A stretch of DNA of 64,000 nucleotides from Plakobranchus ocellatus (Eukaryota > Mollusca > Gastropoda > Plakobranchidae), in assembly GCA_019648995.1 (NCBI GenBank), contig BLXT01002641.1:698087-762086 (forward strand). Direction: 5' to 3'. The notes beneath the pieces are model-generated. The model had not been told where the DNA came from. It worked only from the letters and a program-made list of their open reading frames with translations, and made no database searches. Every line of letters begins with the position of its first letter. Position 1 is the stretch's first letter. The translations under genes were made by a program, and so were the position numbers. Below, piece by piece: positions 24,598 through 37,569 of the stretch.

Positions 24598-27365
24598 ATT
24601 ATCTCTTTGAAGCTTAAGTTAACCAGTATATAATTTTTTAAAGACCAATTTCAAGTCAAAATAGTGATTTTTTTTTATATGCATAAGATGGATTTAGACT
24701 TCGTTTCACTTTCTTTAGCCCTGAATTTTCACTTTTGCTTTTTTCAGTTTTGGTTTATATTTTGGAAGTGGAGGTAGTTTGTTTTATACACTTCCAGCCG
24801 ATACAACTTTCTGTTGATACAAAACTATCTCTAAAATTATATATGTTTTATTTGATTTGTTGATATTATAAACATGTTCTTTTAAAATTTGCATACTTTC
24901 GACCACTTTTTTGAATCCTTACTTTCTTGTCTTCTAGCTATCTCCCTCCCTTGGGACTAGAAATTATTATTTTTGCTGTGATGTCATTAACATTAATAGA
25001 TGCACCTGCAATAGTTACGTTGTTGACATACTTTATTATTTTTTTAAAGCAGAAATACATATATTGCATTTGAATGTGGCAGTAGGCTGGAACTAGTGGA
25101 ACTGTTTCTCAATTTTTCACTGAATAAGGCATACCGCCAAAGATGGCTTTCAAAGTATGTAAATAATTTTTTAGACTCTTGGGAGTGTTAGATCTACTTT
25201 GGCTAAATACGTCAGTGAACTGAGAAGAATCTAGTCTAGAGCTAGATCCAGATATCTGCTTACAGCACATCCATACCAAGAATAAATCTAATGATAGATT
25301 TAATCCTAATCCTATATCAGTTGCTTTAGCAGCAATGTATTGGCCAAGAATCCCTAGTGTGAAAGAGGCATTCATAATCTAACACCAATCAGAACTAAAA
25401 GAAAAAAAAAAATAAAGGGTCTGCCTATACATCATACATCAATTCCAAGTCTAGATTTAAGGATGGTGAAGACCAATAGTTTTGAAGCCACATCAGGATC
25501 ATTTCAAAGAATTTCAGGTCTAACAAAGATGAGTTGAACAAATCCTCTTTTCTCAGAGATTATTTTTAATTTTGAAAAAAAAAAAAAAGCAATTATCGGC
25601 CATATGTTGAATTAAAAATAACTATGCATATACAAATATTGGGCGTAAAATTTGATTACAAGGATATCATCATAGCTATTTAATTTTTTTGTAGTAGTCA
25701 ATTTTATTTTGAGGAATTTACAAATTAAATTATAATCTTATTAGCTCAAATAGTCTAAATCTAGTCTAAATTAAGTGAAACAAGTTCAATCATGCTTCCA
25801 TGCAAACATAAATTTAGACCCACAATGTTTTCTTTGCTCCAAAGTCATTTTGAATTTCAATCAATTTAAACATTTATTTAGTTGGATGCATTATTTTTAT
25901 TCTGTAGGCACAGTACACATTAGTTGTATAATAGTACAGTTTTGGTTCACGCATGGTTTAACATTCCTTAACTCAGTGATAAAAATGCAGAGGTAATCTT
26001 ACATCGTTATTAGTATATGTTTTCAAAATATTCTGATTTTGCCTTAAAATTGTAGGCCATCATTTGATGTGTGTGCATTCAAATAAGCACAATAATGTAA
26101 TAATATAAATGGATTACAGTTTTGAGTTTCAGATCATAGGTTTTGGCTCTTGGGAATACAATTTTTGGATTTTCTAAGTTAGCAGCTCTGAAAAACAAGT
26201 AATAATTGACAAATTACATATCAGGGAAATTATGATGCTTACGTCATTAAACTTCTCTGTTTCAGAGCATACTCATATGTGATTCATTCTGTCATTTGCG
26301 CATAAGGCACCATAAAGTGTTTAGAGTCACAGATGCCATGTTACAGCACATGCCTTTAAATGCCTTTAAATTGAAAAAGAATTCAAGCAAGCCTGTAATT
26401 ATGAATTCATATTGCTTGATACGTTCAAAAAATTTTGCACAATTTCACTCAGTCCATTCAATATTACTGCTCATTTTGAATAGCCACTCTTTCCTGAAGC
26501 TAGTTTCAGCTTGCAGCCACAGGAGAAGCTGCCAATCTTCTCAGTTCTCTAGGTCAAAATCAATCTTCAAAGTGTTTTCTAATGCAAACTGCTCTCCCTC
26601 CCAAATCTACCACCAAATCAGTACCCTCCCAGTCTATTTTGTCATTATTATTGTTGTTTTCCTCCAATTCTATTTTTATCTAGATCTGTTTCCTCAGAAT
26701 TACTTTTTTTTTTTTTTTGATGTAACTCGGCAAAGAAGGACTAAACTTCATTGACTCTCAATTTATTTTGTGAATGGCAGGATTTTTTTTTTTATTTTTC
26801 AAAGGAATCAAACAATCTACATGAATTCTCTGCATATCTTTGGGAGTCCATTATAACTGTATCACCTTTCAATAAACTTTCATACTTTTTGTAAAACAAT
26901 GTACAAAACAATTGATTTTATAAATGTACATAGATTTTTTGTTTAGCTTATCAATCTGCCAGATAAATTAATTTTAAAAGCTTTCTTCATAGCTTCCACC
27001 CTTTGTTATGTCAGGTTTTCCTGTCTGGCCCCAGTTGAAGGCATCCCAATTTTTAGCCCTGAAAGTGAAGTGCACACACCAGATCTCTTTGAAATACAGT
27101 GAAGATTTTTTTTTTTCTCCTGTCACTGCATTCAGATAAAAATATTGTAATGATGCTCTTTTCTTATTCTGTTCTCATCCTTAGAAACAAGTGATTGATC
27201 GTGGTAGACTCTATTGCATCACAATTACGACAATTTTTTTCCTCATTGTGTTGATTCCTCTTTTTTTTTTTTTTAACATTTCAACAAACTCAGAATGTTC
27301 AATTAAAAAAAAAAAAAATCACTGAGACAACTTATTAAGCTGAGTTTTATGAACACAGGTTTTTT

Positions 27366-27610
27366 CTTTTTTTAATCATTTTTTTTTAAGTGAACATGAA
27401 AATTTTAGATAATTAACCCCATTTTAGATTATTTTAAACATTTCTGTTAATCAATTTTTACAATGCAGTTTTTTTTTTTTCTAGCTTTGGTTTTTTTAAT
27501 AATTTTTTTTTAAAGTGAACATGAAAATTTTAGATAATTAATCCCATTTTAGATTATTTTAAACCTTTCTGTTAATCAATTTTTACAATGCAGTTTTTGT
27601 TTTTCTAGCG
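27366..27610. repeat. Two-copy 125-bp tandem duplication
   Basis: AAGTGAACATGAAAATTTTA through TTTTACAATGCAG to a poly-T tract is repeated with only a few changes (motif at 27390 and 27515). Confidence 0.8.
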
Positions 27611-29222
27611 TAAAAATGAACTATGTATTTTAGGAATTTCCTATGATCTGAGAGGAATAAATTTTTAATGTCTGTAGAGTTTTTTTAAATTTTGTTTTAT
27701 GTTTTGATGACTGGAAAATATGTAATTGCTTGTAAAGACTAGCAGCAAAAAATGGAAAATAGAGGATGAAATGTCTGGCAATTAATGCAATGAGAGTCAC
27801 AAAAATTAACTATGTTTAGGTTGAAAGTTTTTTTCTCTTTACTTTCAAAGTAAACAAAGTCTGTATGAAAGGGAGATTTATATTTTCAATAAAACAGGGT
27901 ACCTGGTCTGAGGTGTCCAGTCAGTGTATTTTTGAAAATTTGGGATGGGGTTAGGGATAATATTGTTATTATTGAATATATATTCCGAGTGGTCTCCCTC
28001 ATTGCTCACATTTTGTTGACAGTTACAAGACGATATTCATTGGAATCTAAAGTTATTCCTTTTTATTTTTATTATCATTAATGTGTTTCTTACATGAAAA
28101 ATAAATTAGCTTCTGTTTTTTCTGTATAACATATTTTTTTTAAACATCAAGCTAATTTTAATTCAATTGTCATGTTTTTACACATGCCTTCTTAATTAAC
28201 TTCCTAAAATATTTTTTATTAAATGAAATGTTTTCTTATGTGTAAAAAGAATGTCTGAATTATGCTCTGAACAAGAATTGATATTTTCACTTCGGTTAAC
28301 GTGCATGGGAAGGATTTACATTTATTAAAATTTCCAAGTTTTGATTTCAATTGTTTCTTTGAATAAAATAGAATTGATAAATGGCATAAAATGTGTTAAG
28401 ATAACATTTCTTAATAGTTTAATTAAAAGAACAGGATGTTTTTCCCAATCTTTATGCTTATTTTATCATATGCTTCATTTAATTTTATTTCTTTACAGTT
28501 TGATAAAACCAAAATGAATTCAAAGGTTTTCCCAAACTTAATGTTTATTTTATGTGTAATGGATATAGGTACAATGATAATTTTTTGCATCCAAATTCTT
28601 TCAAATTTTTTGGAGGAATGTTGCAGTTTTTTTTATATCATTTATCATTTATAGTTGTGCTCTCTAAAAAGCATAAAACCTTCTTAGAAAGCTTTTGAAG
28701 AATTTCACAGTTTTTTAGAGTCTTTATAGTTGTGCTCTCTAAAAAGCATAAAACTTACTTTTCTATGGCCTTTTATCTGGCAAAACATTTTATTGTGTGA
28801 TAACATCGACACTCAGTAAGCAAAATGAACATATTGAATTCCTCATCACATATGCAGGTGATTGCTTGGAGAGATATTATGCTTAAATTATTAAATTTTA
28901 TTCATTCTAAAGAAGAGAGGGGGAAAAAAATATACACACACTTGATACATGTAGAAATAAAATATAACTTTTGATTGAATTTCTTTCAATATTAAATTAA
29001 AAGACTTGAAAAAGTAGTCTTGCTTATCATTGTTCATTGTTCATATTTAAGGGCAAATTCAAACTTTAAAAAACATTTTTTTGAACAATCTTTCTTGAGA
29101 TCTATATTTTGAATGCTATTGGAAGTTTCTTGTTTGTTTCAACTGTTCTTACCAAAATGTCTTTTTAAAAATTTTGTTGAAAGGTAAAGTAGTTTTCTAT
29201 CTTAATTTTTCGTCTTCCTCAG

Positions 29223-29509
29223 GGGTTAAACAAGGTTTGATGGACTATACTGATGAGGAATTAATGAATCTCTTTTCCATCGAGCCATCCAAGAAGTTTT
29301 GTTTTGACTTGGCAAACTATCGCACGCCAAGTGGTAGTTACTATTGCTCCTCTTGTGATGTTTCAATGTGTGAGGAACCTCAGTTTTTACTGCACCTGGG
29401 CAGTAGAAAACATCAAGACAAAGTTTTAGGAAAGAAAAAGAGAGTGAAAAAAAATGCTAATACTATACCTTTCAAAGATAATCTGAACAGCAGTTTTAGG
29501 CGTGACTGA
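29223..29509 (+). CDS. Zinc-finger gene distal alternative terminal exon, zinc finger 4
   Basis: The strong acceptor CGTCTTCCTCAG ends at 29222. The reading frame needs a one-base carry, exactly what exon 23072-23109 (or 19015-19142) leaves. It encodes an acidic stretch (DYTDEELMNLF), then a fourth U1-type finger (YYCSSC, H and H at spacing 2-12-5; C863, C866, H879, H885 if spliced from 23109). A Lys-rich tail follows, with TGA at 29507. AATAAA lies about 210 nt downstream at 29719. The full isoform would have 916 residues. Whether it is an alternative last exon or part of an unseen longer gene cannot be decided without transcripts. Confidence 0.8.
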
Positions 29510-29596
29510 TGAGTGTTCCGGCATCAGTATTCATAAACATATCCCCAGGTTTTTTGTTTTTTTCTTTTCTTTTTTTTTTTTTTTTTTTTTTTTTTT

Positions 29597-29601
29597 NNNN
29601 N
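29597..29601. other. Assembly gap (5 N) in a poly-T run
   Basis: Five unknown bases after about 27 T. The true run length is uncertain. Confidence 0.95.
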
Positions 29602-29718
29602 TTTGTAGAAAGGGGGGGATGTTGGGAGCACGTGATCTAATTTGGTTTGTCTCATTTAAGTCCAAAATGATTTGTATGGAGATATTTTGACGTGAATTTC
29701 GCGAAATGCCTTAAATTG

Positions 29719-29724
29719 AATAAA
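29719..29724 (+). promoter_or_regulatory. Candidate poly(A) signal AATAAA, distal isoform
   Basis: The first AATAAA downstream of the distal stop codon, about 210 nt away. Further AATAAA hexamers occur near 30147 and 30160, so the 3' end may vary. Confidence 0.5.
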
Positions 29725-31074
29725 GCGAATTTCAAAAGTCTGGAGATGGAAATACAGTACTATTATTTATTTAGCATATAAGTGCACACAAATTTTATGC
29801 TTGCCACTGAAGTTATGGAAAAGGCTCAATAGAAATCTGTGTGTGGGTGAAAAATAACTCTGCTGTAAGTCTGCAAATATGTACTGCTGTTAAAGTAATT
29901 GATGGATTTCTGCCAACAATCTTGTAATAACTTTTTACATCTGTCTTACCAAGTACAGATTCACCTTACAAAGCAGTAACTAGACATACAAAAATGTTAT
30001 GTGTACAAACTATTTTTTGCAGTTGTAGTGGACTAACAAAGAGTATTACATACAATTTATTTAGAGCAAAAATGATGAAGGTAGGCTTTAGTGAATAGTG
30101 TTTTAAGAAAATTTGTCATTATATAAGAAAAACCCAAATGTAATGCAATAAATTTTAAATGCAAATAAAATATTTTCATGAAATAATTAAAAAAAAAAAA
30201 AAAAAAAAACATGTACCAACAAAACGTCCATGAAATCTGATAGTAAACAGTGGAGAAACTTTGTTTTTTCTTTTATTTCAAAATATTTTCATAATTACTG
30301 TATTTAGAGAACAAAATGTGGGTGGCAATGCCATATAAGGGGTGGAAACTAGGGTCATAGCTTTTAAGTGAAGGTCTAGTCAAAACCATGCCAGTTTTTT
30401 CAATCTAAACCTGATAGAACTTAAAATTTTGCTAGAACAAATTATGAAAGTATTTTTATGTAACATTGAGTTCTGCTCAAAGATGAATATCATAAAGTAA
30501 ATCTGTCGTAAATTATATCAAATGTGCCTCTCTTAGCAGAAGGCTGATTTTTAAAAGCAATGATAAATTAATGAATTGAGTTGTATACATGTACCTTTTT
30601 TTTTTCTTATGAAAGTGATAAAGGGCTTTTTGATAACTGGATGTTGAAAATGTTATGAATTCATCACATCAATGCAGTTTCAAAATTGAATGAAATACAT
30701 GTACCGTCAAATACAAACTAGTTTATTGCTTTTTTTGCTGCTTCCTGACTTTCAATCTTCTTTTTTTTTTTTCTACCACTGGCGTGGTGCATTACATGCA
30801 GATTTGTTAATTTCTTACTGTTACCTTTAATTTTGGCTCTTCAATGTGAAGAATTCTGGTTCCAACTTATTAAATTAGTTTGAAAGATGATTATTTTTCA
30901 TTGTGTTGGTTACTTTAAGTAGCATTCTTATTTGTTGACTTTCTTCTAGTCTCAAGCTGTATTAATAAAACATGCATGTCTTAAAACCAGTCCAATGGAG
31001 TCCCCATTAGCATTTTGCACATGAACCGTGTTGACTTTTGTGAAGAGCAACATTCTCTTTTTCTATTCTCTTTA

Positions 31075-31338
31075 TAGTAAAAGAGTGCAACCACCAACTC
31101 AAACTTACAAAAAACAAATTAAACAACACAGAGTATACGTGACGTTTCATCCCTAAGGCTTTATCAAGTAAAAAAATGACAATCACTAATAAAATGCCAT
31201 AGAATAGATACTCGCTAGGGAATCGATCATGACATAAAATATAAGCTTAACATTGAAAATGCATAATTTGAAATTAAAAAATCCGTAAATGAAGAGCATT
31301 CTTCTTAAGTTTGAGTTGGTTCTTGTACTCTTTTACTA
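31075..31338. mobile_element. 264-bp terminal-inverted-repeat element with hammerhead-like motif
   Basis: TAGTAAAAGAGTGCAACCAC with CAACTCAAACTTAC at 31075-31108 is the imperfect inverted copy of 31305-31338, which ends CTCTTTTACTA. Inside, the minus strand at 31168-31141 reads TTGATAA, a GCC-TTA-GGG hairpin, then ATGAAACGTC. This resembles a hammerhead core (CUGAUGA, stem II, GAAA) with two changed bases. No coding frame. The class is uncertain: MITE, Penelope-related or retrozyme-related. Confidence 0.5.
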
Positions 31339-31665
31339 TATTTATTTCATTTCCTTCAACCACGATTACATCTTCAGAATCCTTAAACTTATTTATGTGT
31401 CTGGGAGTGCGGTATTCGTTAACTTTTTTTTTTTTACCTCTTTTCTCTTTGAAAAAATTCATGTTTCTGTCTTCATATATCATCTATGTCATGGGTGAAC
31501 TGAAAGCCGCTCAGGATTAGTATTATATGATAGTATTCATGCAAGTCCAAAATTGCGTATGTTCATCTTCTCTCAAATAGATCTTTAAATTATAGCCTAG
31601 AAACCTTTGACTTTGAGATAAGATAAGTAGATTTATTATGTCTTTTTTTTCCAAGCATATCCACT

Positions 31666-31790
31666 TAGTTAAAAGTAATGTAATGCAACATGACAAATTT
31701 CTTTCTAGTAGTAGCAGCAGATTTATTAAAAGTCGTGGGGGGGGGGGGTTCTAAGCATATCCACTTTAAAAAAGTAATTTAATGGAGTAG
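31666..31790. repeat. Direct repeat of AAGCATATCCACTT, with a G run
   Basis: TAAGCATATCCACTT followed by TAAAAGTAAT occurs at about 31652 and 31754, separated by a run of 12 G. Confidence 0.5.
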
Positions 31791-34492
31791 GATCAAATAG
31801 TTTTTTTTTTTCTGTACATGATAAAAACCACAGCTGCTTTTGTTCGGTAAATTGCTTTATTTAGCTCACAATCTGCAAATGCTCCAACACCTTTCTTTTT
31901 TTTTATTCTTTTAATCTCGGCTTTTGAATTGTCTAACATAAAACTTGTGAAATTACACCATCCAAAATACTTAGTTTAGTTTCAAAAGGATAGGCCCTAT
32001 ATCATTTATTGAATCATTTTTTTTTTTCAAAGTATACTGCAATGGTAGTACCATGATAGCCTGGACAAAAAGTTAAATCTTGTACATGTTGTACTCATAT
32101 ACGTACATTTATATCTGTACGTTGTTTTAAAAGAAGGGAAAAATTGCTTCGTTTCTTAAAAACATGTTGTTAATGTTGTTTGCAACATGGAATTTCATTG
32201 GACTGGTTTGAAGATACCTTTTCGTTTGTGTGTGTGTTTGTGAGTTTTGTTTTTTGTTGTTTATTTGTTTGTTTTTGTAAACTTCATTTGCAATTACTTT
32301 TTTTCTAAGCCTATTAATAAGAATGTTGCTCTTCAATAATTATGACACAATTCTGTTTATGGTTCATCGATAATTATTGCTGCTGTTGTTGAATTTAATT
32401 TTGCCATTATTGTAATCATTTTCTTCAATTCTTTTTGCTATTTGTTGCATGTAAAGATGGAGTTGAAAGCTTACTGAGTTTTTATTATTATTATTATTAT
32501 TACATTGTGTTCAATCCAATAAAATCTTGCTTTGTCAATAATGGCAAATATGTTTACATTGAAAAATTAAAATTGTGAGCATTGTTATTATGTTAACATC
32601 ATGTAGGGCAAAAGGTGAAATAAATCGACTGCTACTTTTGTCTTTTTCAAACCAGCCAGGCCTTTGGTTTTGCTTTTGTTCTTTAAAGTAGATCTTAAAG
32701 TTGCACTTACAGACTTGGAACATTTTCCTATGCATATATAATGGGTATATTAATGTGTGTGTGTGTGTTCATTATTAACATATTCTATACACACACAGGC
32801 ACACACACAAACAGGACATGTACTGTTCACTGGAAATTAGAGGTACTCAAAGAATATTGATCTTGATCTAGTTATACTTTTAAAAATTTGGCTTTTGTAC
32901 ATATATTTAATGCGATATGTACATACTCTCTTTACTGAGAAATGACAGCTCAGATTATTCAATGTTGTTTTCATAAATTTATATGGGACTGGGGTCATAC
33001 TTTGGAAGTTATACTAGTGTGCTAATTTGAATCAACTTGAGGCAGTAATTTTAAATTTTTTTCTCCCCTTTCAAGGACAAAATGAAGAACTGTTGTTTTC
33101 TCTCTTTTTTGTCTCTCATTCTCCCTCCCTTCTTATTGATGTTTTGAGATTTTTTTCCCAGTTCTTTACTCTTGAATGCAGAGAGAAGAAACAAGTAAAA
33201 ATAGTGCAGTTATCTGATTGTTTGTAACAAGAGATTGTTCAATGTTAGTACAGTTTACCTCCTCAACGCTTCAGATATTTTTATTCAATATATTTACACT
33301 AAAGCAAAACACATTTAAGTGAAATTCCAATGATTGGAGTAATTATTTAATTTGAGATGTAAAAAAAAAATGTTGCTTTAGCTAGGGTAATTTTTCTACA
33401 AAAAAAGTAATTTGGGTGCACAAAATCATTTTGGCTGAAGTTTGATAAAACTAGACAGGAGGCAGACTAGTGCCGAATTCTGATTGCTAGAGATATTGGA
33501 TGGAATACCATGCAGTATTTCTTTGCCTCCTATTGCTACTTCTGCCAGGGTTGAGCCAGTCGGAAATCCAGCATGCAAGTAGGCCTACTCAATCCACTAA
33601 AGCAATAAAGTAAAAGCTCCTACATACAAGGCATAGCATTTGTGCATCAGCCCGCCTGAAAGATATGCGTTTTTTTGCGGGAGAGGTGGTTTTTTTTTTA
33701 GAAAAATAAAAAAGTTTTTTGTGTTTTAGGTATCTAATTGGTATCTGAATAAACTCAGGCTCTGAGGTCAGAATTTGAAGAGAACTTTGATACCAACACC
33801 CCTTCCCCTCCTTCCCCCCATACACACACAAACCCTCTGACTGGGGCCCATCTTGCTTGCTCGCATACTGCATGCTCATTTTCCAGCCGCCCGATTTTGA
33901 CTGGCAGTGGTAAGAAGATCGCAGAATAATCAGACTCCTGTACAGCTATGCTTATAAGATTGGTTGGTTACTGATAATAGAGTCTTCGAGTACTTCGACT
34001 GCAATCGGTGCCCTCTGAAAATTTGCGCAGAAAACAAACCAGAAGTTCAGGGGAACTTGACAACTTACGCAGCCTGTGAGTCACCCATTATTTGATTTGA
34101 TGCCGAAGCTTTTCACTTCCACTGTGAGTGACTTGTAATAAATGGTATTGTCCTGGTTTATACAATTTTGGTTGTTGTATTGATTTGGCAACAACGTCTG
34201 CATCTGTTGATGTTCAAGATGCGGCTCCTGAAGCAAATAAACTGACAGATTGCCACCCAGACTGAAACGTGCAAAAAGTGAACATTGTTCATTGCTGTAA
34301 CTCTACTGATAGCATAATCTGGACCTGTCATTCTTCAGACGTCCAAAAGACCTTTAATTAAAGATAAGCAACTGCTTTGCTTAAGTTATGTATCAAGATT
34401 TTTTAATCTGCAGAAAATGTGTAGCAAATCTCTCCGCAAGGACACGTGATGCGTTCAGCGAAAACACCGCACCTGTCGCTGGGCACTATTTT

Positions 34493-34765
34493 GAGCTACA
34501 GGCAAAAAAGGCAAAATTTAAATAAATCAATACCTATATATATCATATCAAATAACCTTTTATCTTTTCATTTCAAGCAGCAAAAGTCTTTTCTAACTGT
34601 GATAAATATTTTGTAATAAATTTTAATTTTCAAGCTACAGGCAACATTTAAATAAATCTATACCTATGTATCATATCAAATAAACTTATCTTTTCATTTC
34701 AAGCTGCAAAAGTCTATTAGACTGTGATAAATGTTTCTTAATGAATTTAAATTGACAGCTACTCT
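34493..34765. repeat. Two-copy 139-bp tandem duplication
   Basis: GCTACAGGCA, TTTAAATAAATC, TATCATATCAAATAA, TTTCATTTCAAGC and TGTGATAAAT recur in the same order at 34495 and 34634. Confidence 0.75.
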
Positions 34766-35079
34766 CCGCTTCTATGGGGTTTGTTTATCAGTAATAACAA
34801 ATTGATATCCTCTAGGCCGACATCTAGATCTAGCTACATGTAACAGGTAAAAAATGTTGCTGCTTTTTTAAGTAAAGCATCAGTATGACATTGACAACTA
34901 AAAAGTTGAAATCAGAATCAGACTTTTTTTCTTAGACTTTCTTTTCCCTTAACAAACAAATGGAGTTTTGAATTCGAAGTCTCTAACTCTAATCTTTAAA
35001 TACCAACCAACAAACCTGTTGTTATTGTAGTTGTCATTGCTGCTCTTGTTGTTGATGATGATGTTGAAAAACCACCATA

Positions 35080-36190
35080 ATCTAGAAAATACAGCTATTT
35101 TTGGACTTTGTGAGCCAACTGCTTGCGTTGAAGGGGTCACTCCCACTATAAACTAGAGAATACAGCTATTTTTGGACTGTGTGAGTCAACTGCTTGCGTT
35201 GAAGGGGTCACTCCCACTATAAACTAGAGAATACAGCTATTTTTGGACTGTGAGTCAACTGCTTGCGTTGAAGGGGTCACTCCCACTATAATCTAGAGAA
35301 TACAGCTATTTTTGGACTTTGTGAGCCAACTGCTTGCGTTGAAGGGGTCACTCCCACAATAAACTAGAGAATACAGCTATTTTTGGACTTTGTGAGCCAA
35401 CTGCTTGCGTTGAAGGGGTCACTCCCACTATAAACTAGAGGATGCAGCTATTTTGGACTGTGTGACCCAACTGCTTGCGTTGAAGGGGTCATTCCCACTA
35501 TACGTATAATGTAGAGAATACAGTTATTTTGGACTGTGTGACCCAACTGCCCGTACTTAAGGAATCACTTCCACTATAAACTAGAGGATGCAGCTATTTT
35601 TGGATTGTGTGACCCAACTGCCTGCATTGAACTTTTTTTTGAAGGAATCATTCCCACTATAGTATAAACTAAAGGATGCAGCTATTTTTGGACTGTGACC
35701 CAACTGCCTGCATTAAAGGAGTCATCCCCACTATAGCATAAACTAGAGGATGCAGCTATTTTTGGACTGTGACCCAACTGCCTGCATTAAAGGAGTCATC
35801 CCCACTATAGCATAAACCAGAGGATGCAGCTGTTTTTGGACTGACCCAACTGCCTGCATTAAAGGAGTCATCCCCACTATAGCATAAACTAGAGGATGCA
35901 GCTGTTTTTGGACTGTGACCCAACTGCCTGTATTAAAGGAGTCATTCGCACTATAGCATAAACTAGAGGGTGCAGCTGTTTTTGGACTGTGACCCAACTG
36001 CCTGCATTAAAGGAGTCATTCGCACTATAGTATAAACTAGAGGATGCAGCTATTTTTGGACTGTGTGACCCAACTGCCTGCATTAAAGGAGTCATTCACA
36101 TTATAGTATAAACTTGGAGTATGCAGCCAATTCATGTGTGAGCCAACCGCCTGCACTAATCTACTGAAAGAGTTACTTCTACTGTCAAAT
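35080..36190. repeat. Minisatellite, about 15 units of 69-76 bp
   Basis: CAGCTATTTTTGGACTGTG, then CCAACTGC and CACTATAAACTAGAG, recur with starts at about 35091, 35162, 35233, 35302, 35373, 35444 and 35520. They continue to 36123. Early units average 71 bp, later ones 74 bp with an added ATAG/TAGTATA. One unit carries a T-run insertion (about 35631). Not coding, though the array keeps open minus-strand frames. Confidence 0.9.
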
Positions 36191-37291
36191 AAAAAAAATG
36201 TGCATGTAAGCCACCTATAGTACATTAAATGAAAGTACATGTTCACTCAAACAACAGAATTGATGAAATTTGGTTACCCCATGTTAATAATACCTTGTTT
36301 ATGCTCTTCAGATACTACTTTTTTTTAACTAGTCTGGCAAACTAGGCCCTCCTTGCCTCCTTTTGATCCCATCTTCTGATAAAATGAGAAATTTAATGCT
36401 TAGCTGTTTTTCACCTTTCTAAAGAATTGTCCACAAAGTCTTTCGCTGTTTATCATCCTCTATTAAAGAGAAAGGCTTTGAATTTTTATAAAAATACAAA
36501 CTGCAACAAAAAAGTGCTAGCTTCCTCAAATCCATTCTCTGTGTTGAAAGAAAAACAAAATTGGTCATAGAACTAGAAGAAGAATGTAGATCTAAAAAGC
36601 TAGCATTTAACTTTCAAAATTGAATATTGTGTCAGGCAACAGACAACCAAGAGGTTAGCACAGTTGCCTATTAAAGCACTACTACATGTGCTAAATCTAC
36701 ATGAGGATTCACACAGAATAATTTGTTTGTTGGGAATTGCCCAGTTAAGTCAAAATGAAACAAAAAAAAAACGGTTGATCCAAAAAAAAAAATGTATTGT
36801 TGTGCATTACAGATCATTCTTGTTGAGAGATCTACCTTGAAAACTTACTCCACATCTCAAACAACTTTTATGTATATGTATAATTTTGCTTCACACCTCA
36901 TTCAAAGCAATTGCTGACAACAACCCATTTGATTTCCTATGAACGGATCACACTATGTTTTCTAGATCTAGAAGTTCAATGGTGAAAACACATTGCATAA
37001 GAATAGTTTAAATAAATTCAAAAACACGTTCTTTCAATCACAAAGCTATTATAACATCCCTCTCTACCATTTTGATCAGGCAAGCCTGGTACAAGTTAGG
37101 GTTGCCAGCCATGGATCTATGCACATTGCTTTGACCCTTTTTTGGAGAAAAAAAGGCCAAAAAAGAGTTTTATAAAACTATACCTCTACTTATGCACGAT
37201 CTCTCTTTTAACTTTGGGACAAAAGTAAGCACGTAAAATCAAATAAGGAAAACAAACTAAACCGTGAAGTAACAAACAGCAAGTTATAACT

Positions 37292-37297
37292 TTTATT
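37292..37297 (-). promoter_or_regulatory. Candidate WDR33 poly(A) signal AATAAA
   Basis: Minus-strand AATAAA about 275 nt past the stop codon, followed by a TTGCTGTTTGTTACTT-type GU/U-rich stretch. This implies a 3' UTR of about 300 nt. Confidence 0.55.
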
Positions 37298-37569
37298 CTC
37301 AAAATAAAACAGCATGTAATTCATTTTCTGTAATAACTCATAGTAAAGCAGCAGAAAGTCAAGGGACTCATAATGGACAGAAGGAACACAGGACAAAAGA
37401 AAACCCCACCTTGTCACCACCTGGCTCGAAATGCAAGCAAAAAAAGAAGTAATTTTCTTTTTTTTTTTTTCAAATTAAGTTCAAACTGGACATATTCCAC
37501 GATAATTTTGTTTGCATAAATTTATCATTATACCAGGTTTTATGTCCAAACATAACAAAATGCAATGAA

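Larger units (their letters stand above)
24359..29222. other. Proximal 3' UTR / intron before the distal last exon
   Basis: AT-rich. Contains poly(A) hexamers (24592, about 25410, 26871, about 27885), a two-copy 125-bp duplication and a 34-bp direct repeat (about 28653 and 28727). An open minus-strand frame at 25109-25375 shows no family resemblance. Confidence 0.55.

Noticed and set aside
25109-25375. 88-residue minus-strand open frame
   Set aside because: No recognisable domain, no start context, and rich in AGATCT-type motifs.
35743-36246. Minus-strand open frames with repeated MTPLMQAVGS
   Set aside because: They arise from the 71-74 bp minisatellite; units of differing length shift frame, so no stable protein is encoded.
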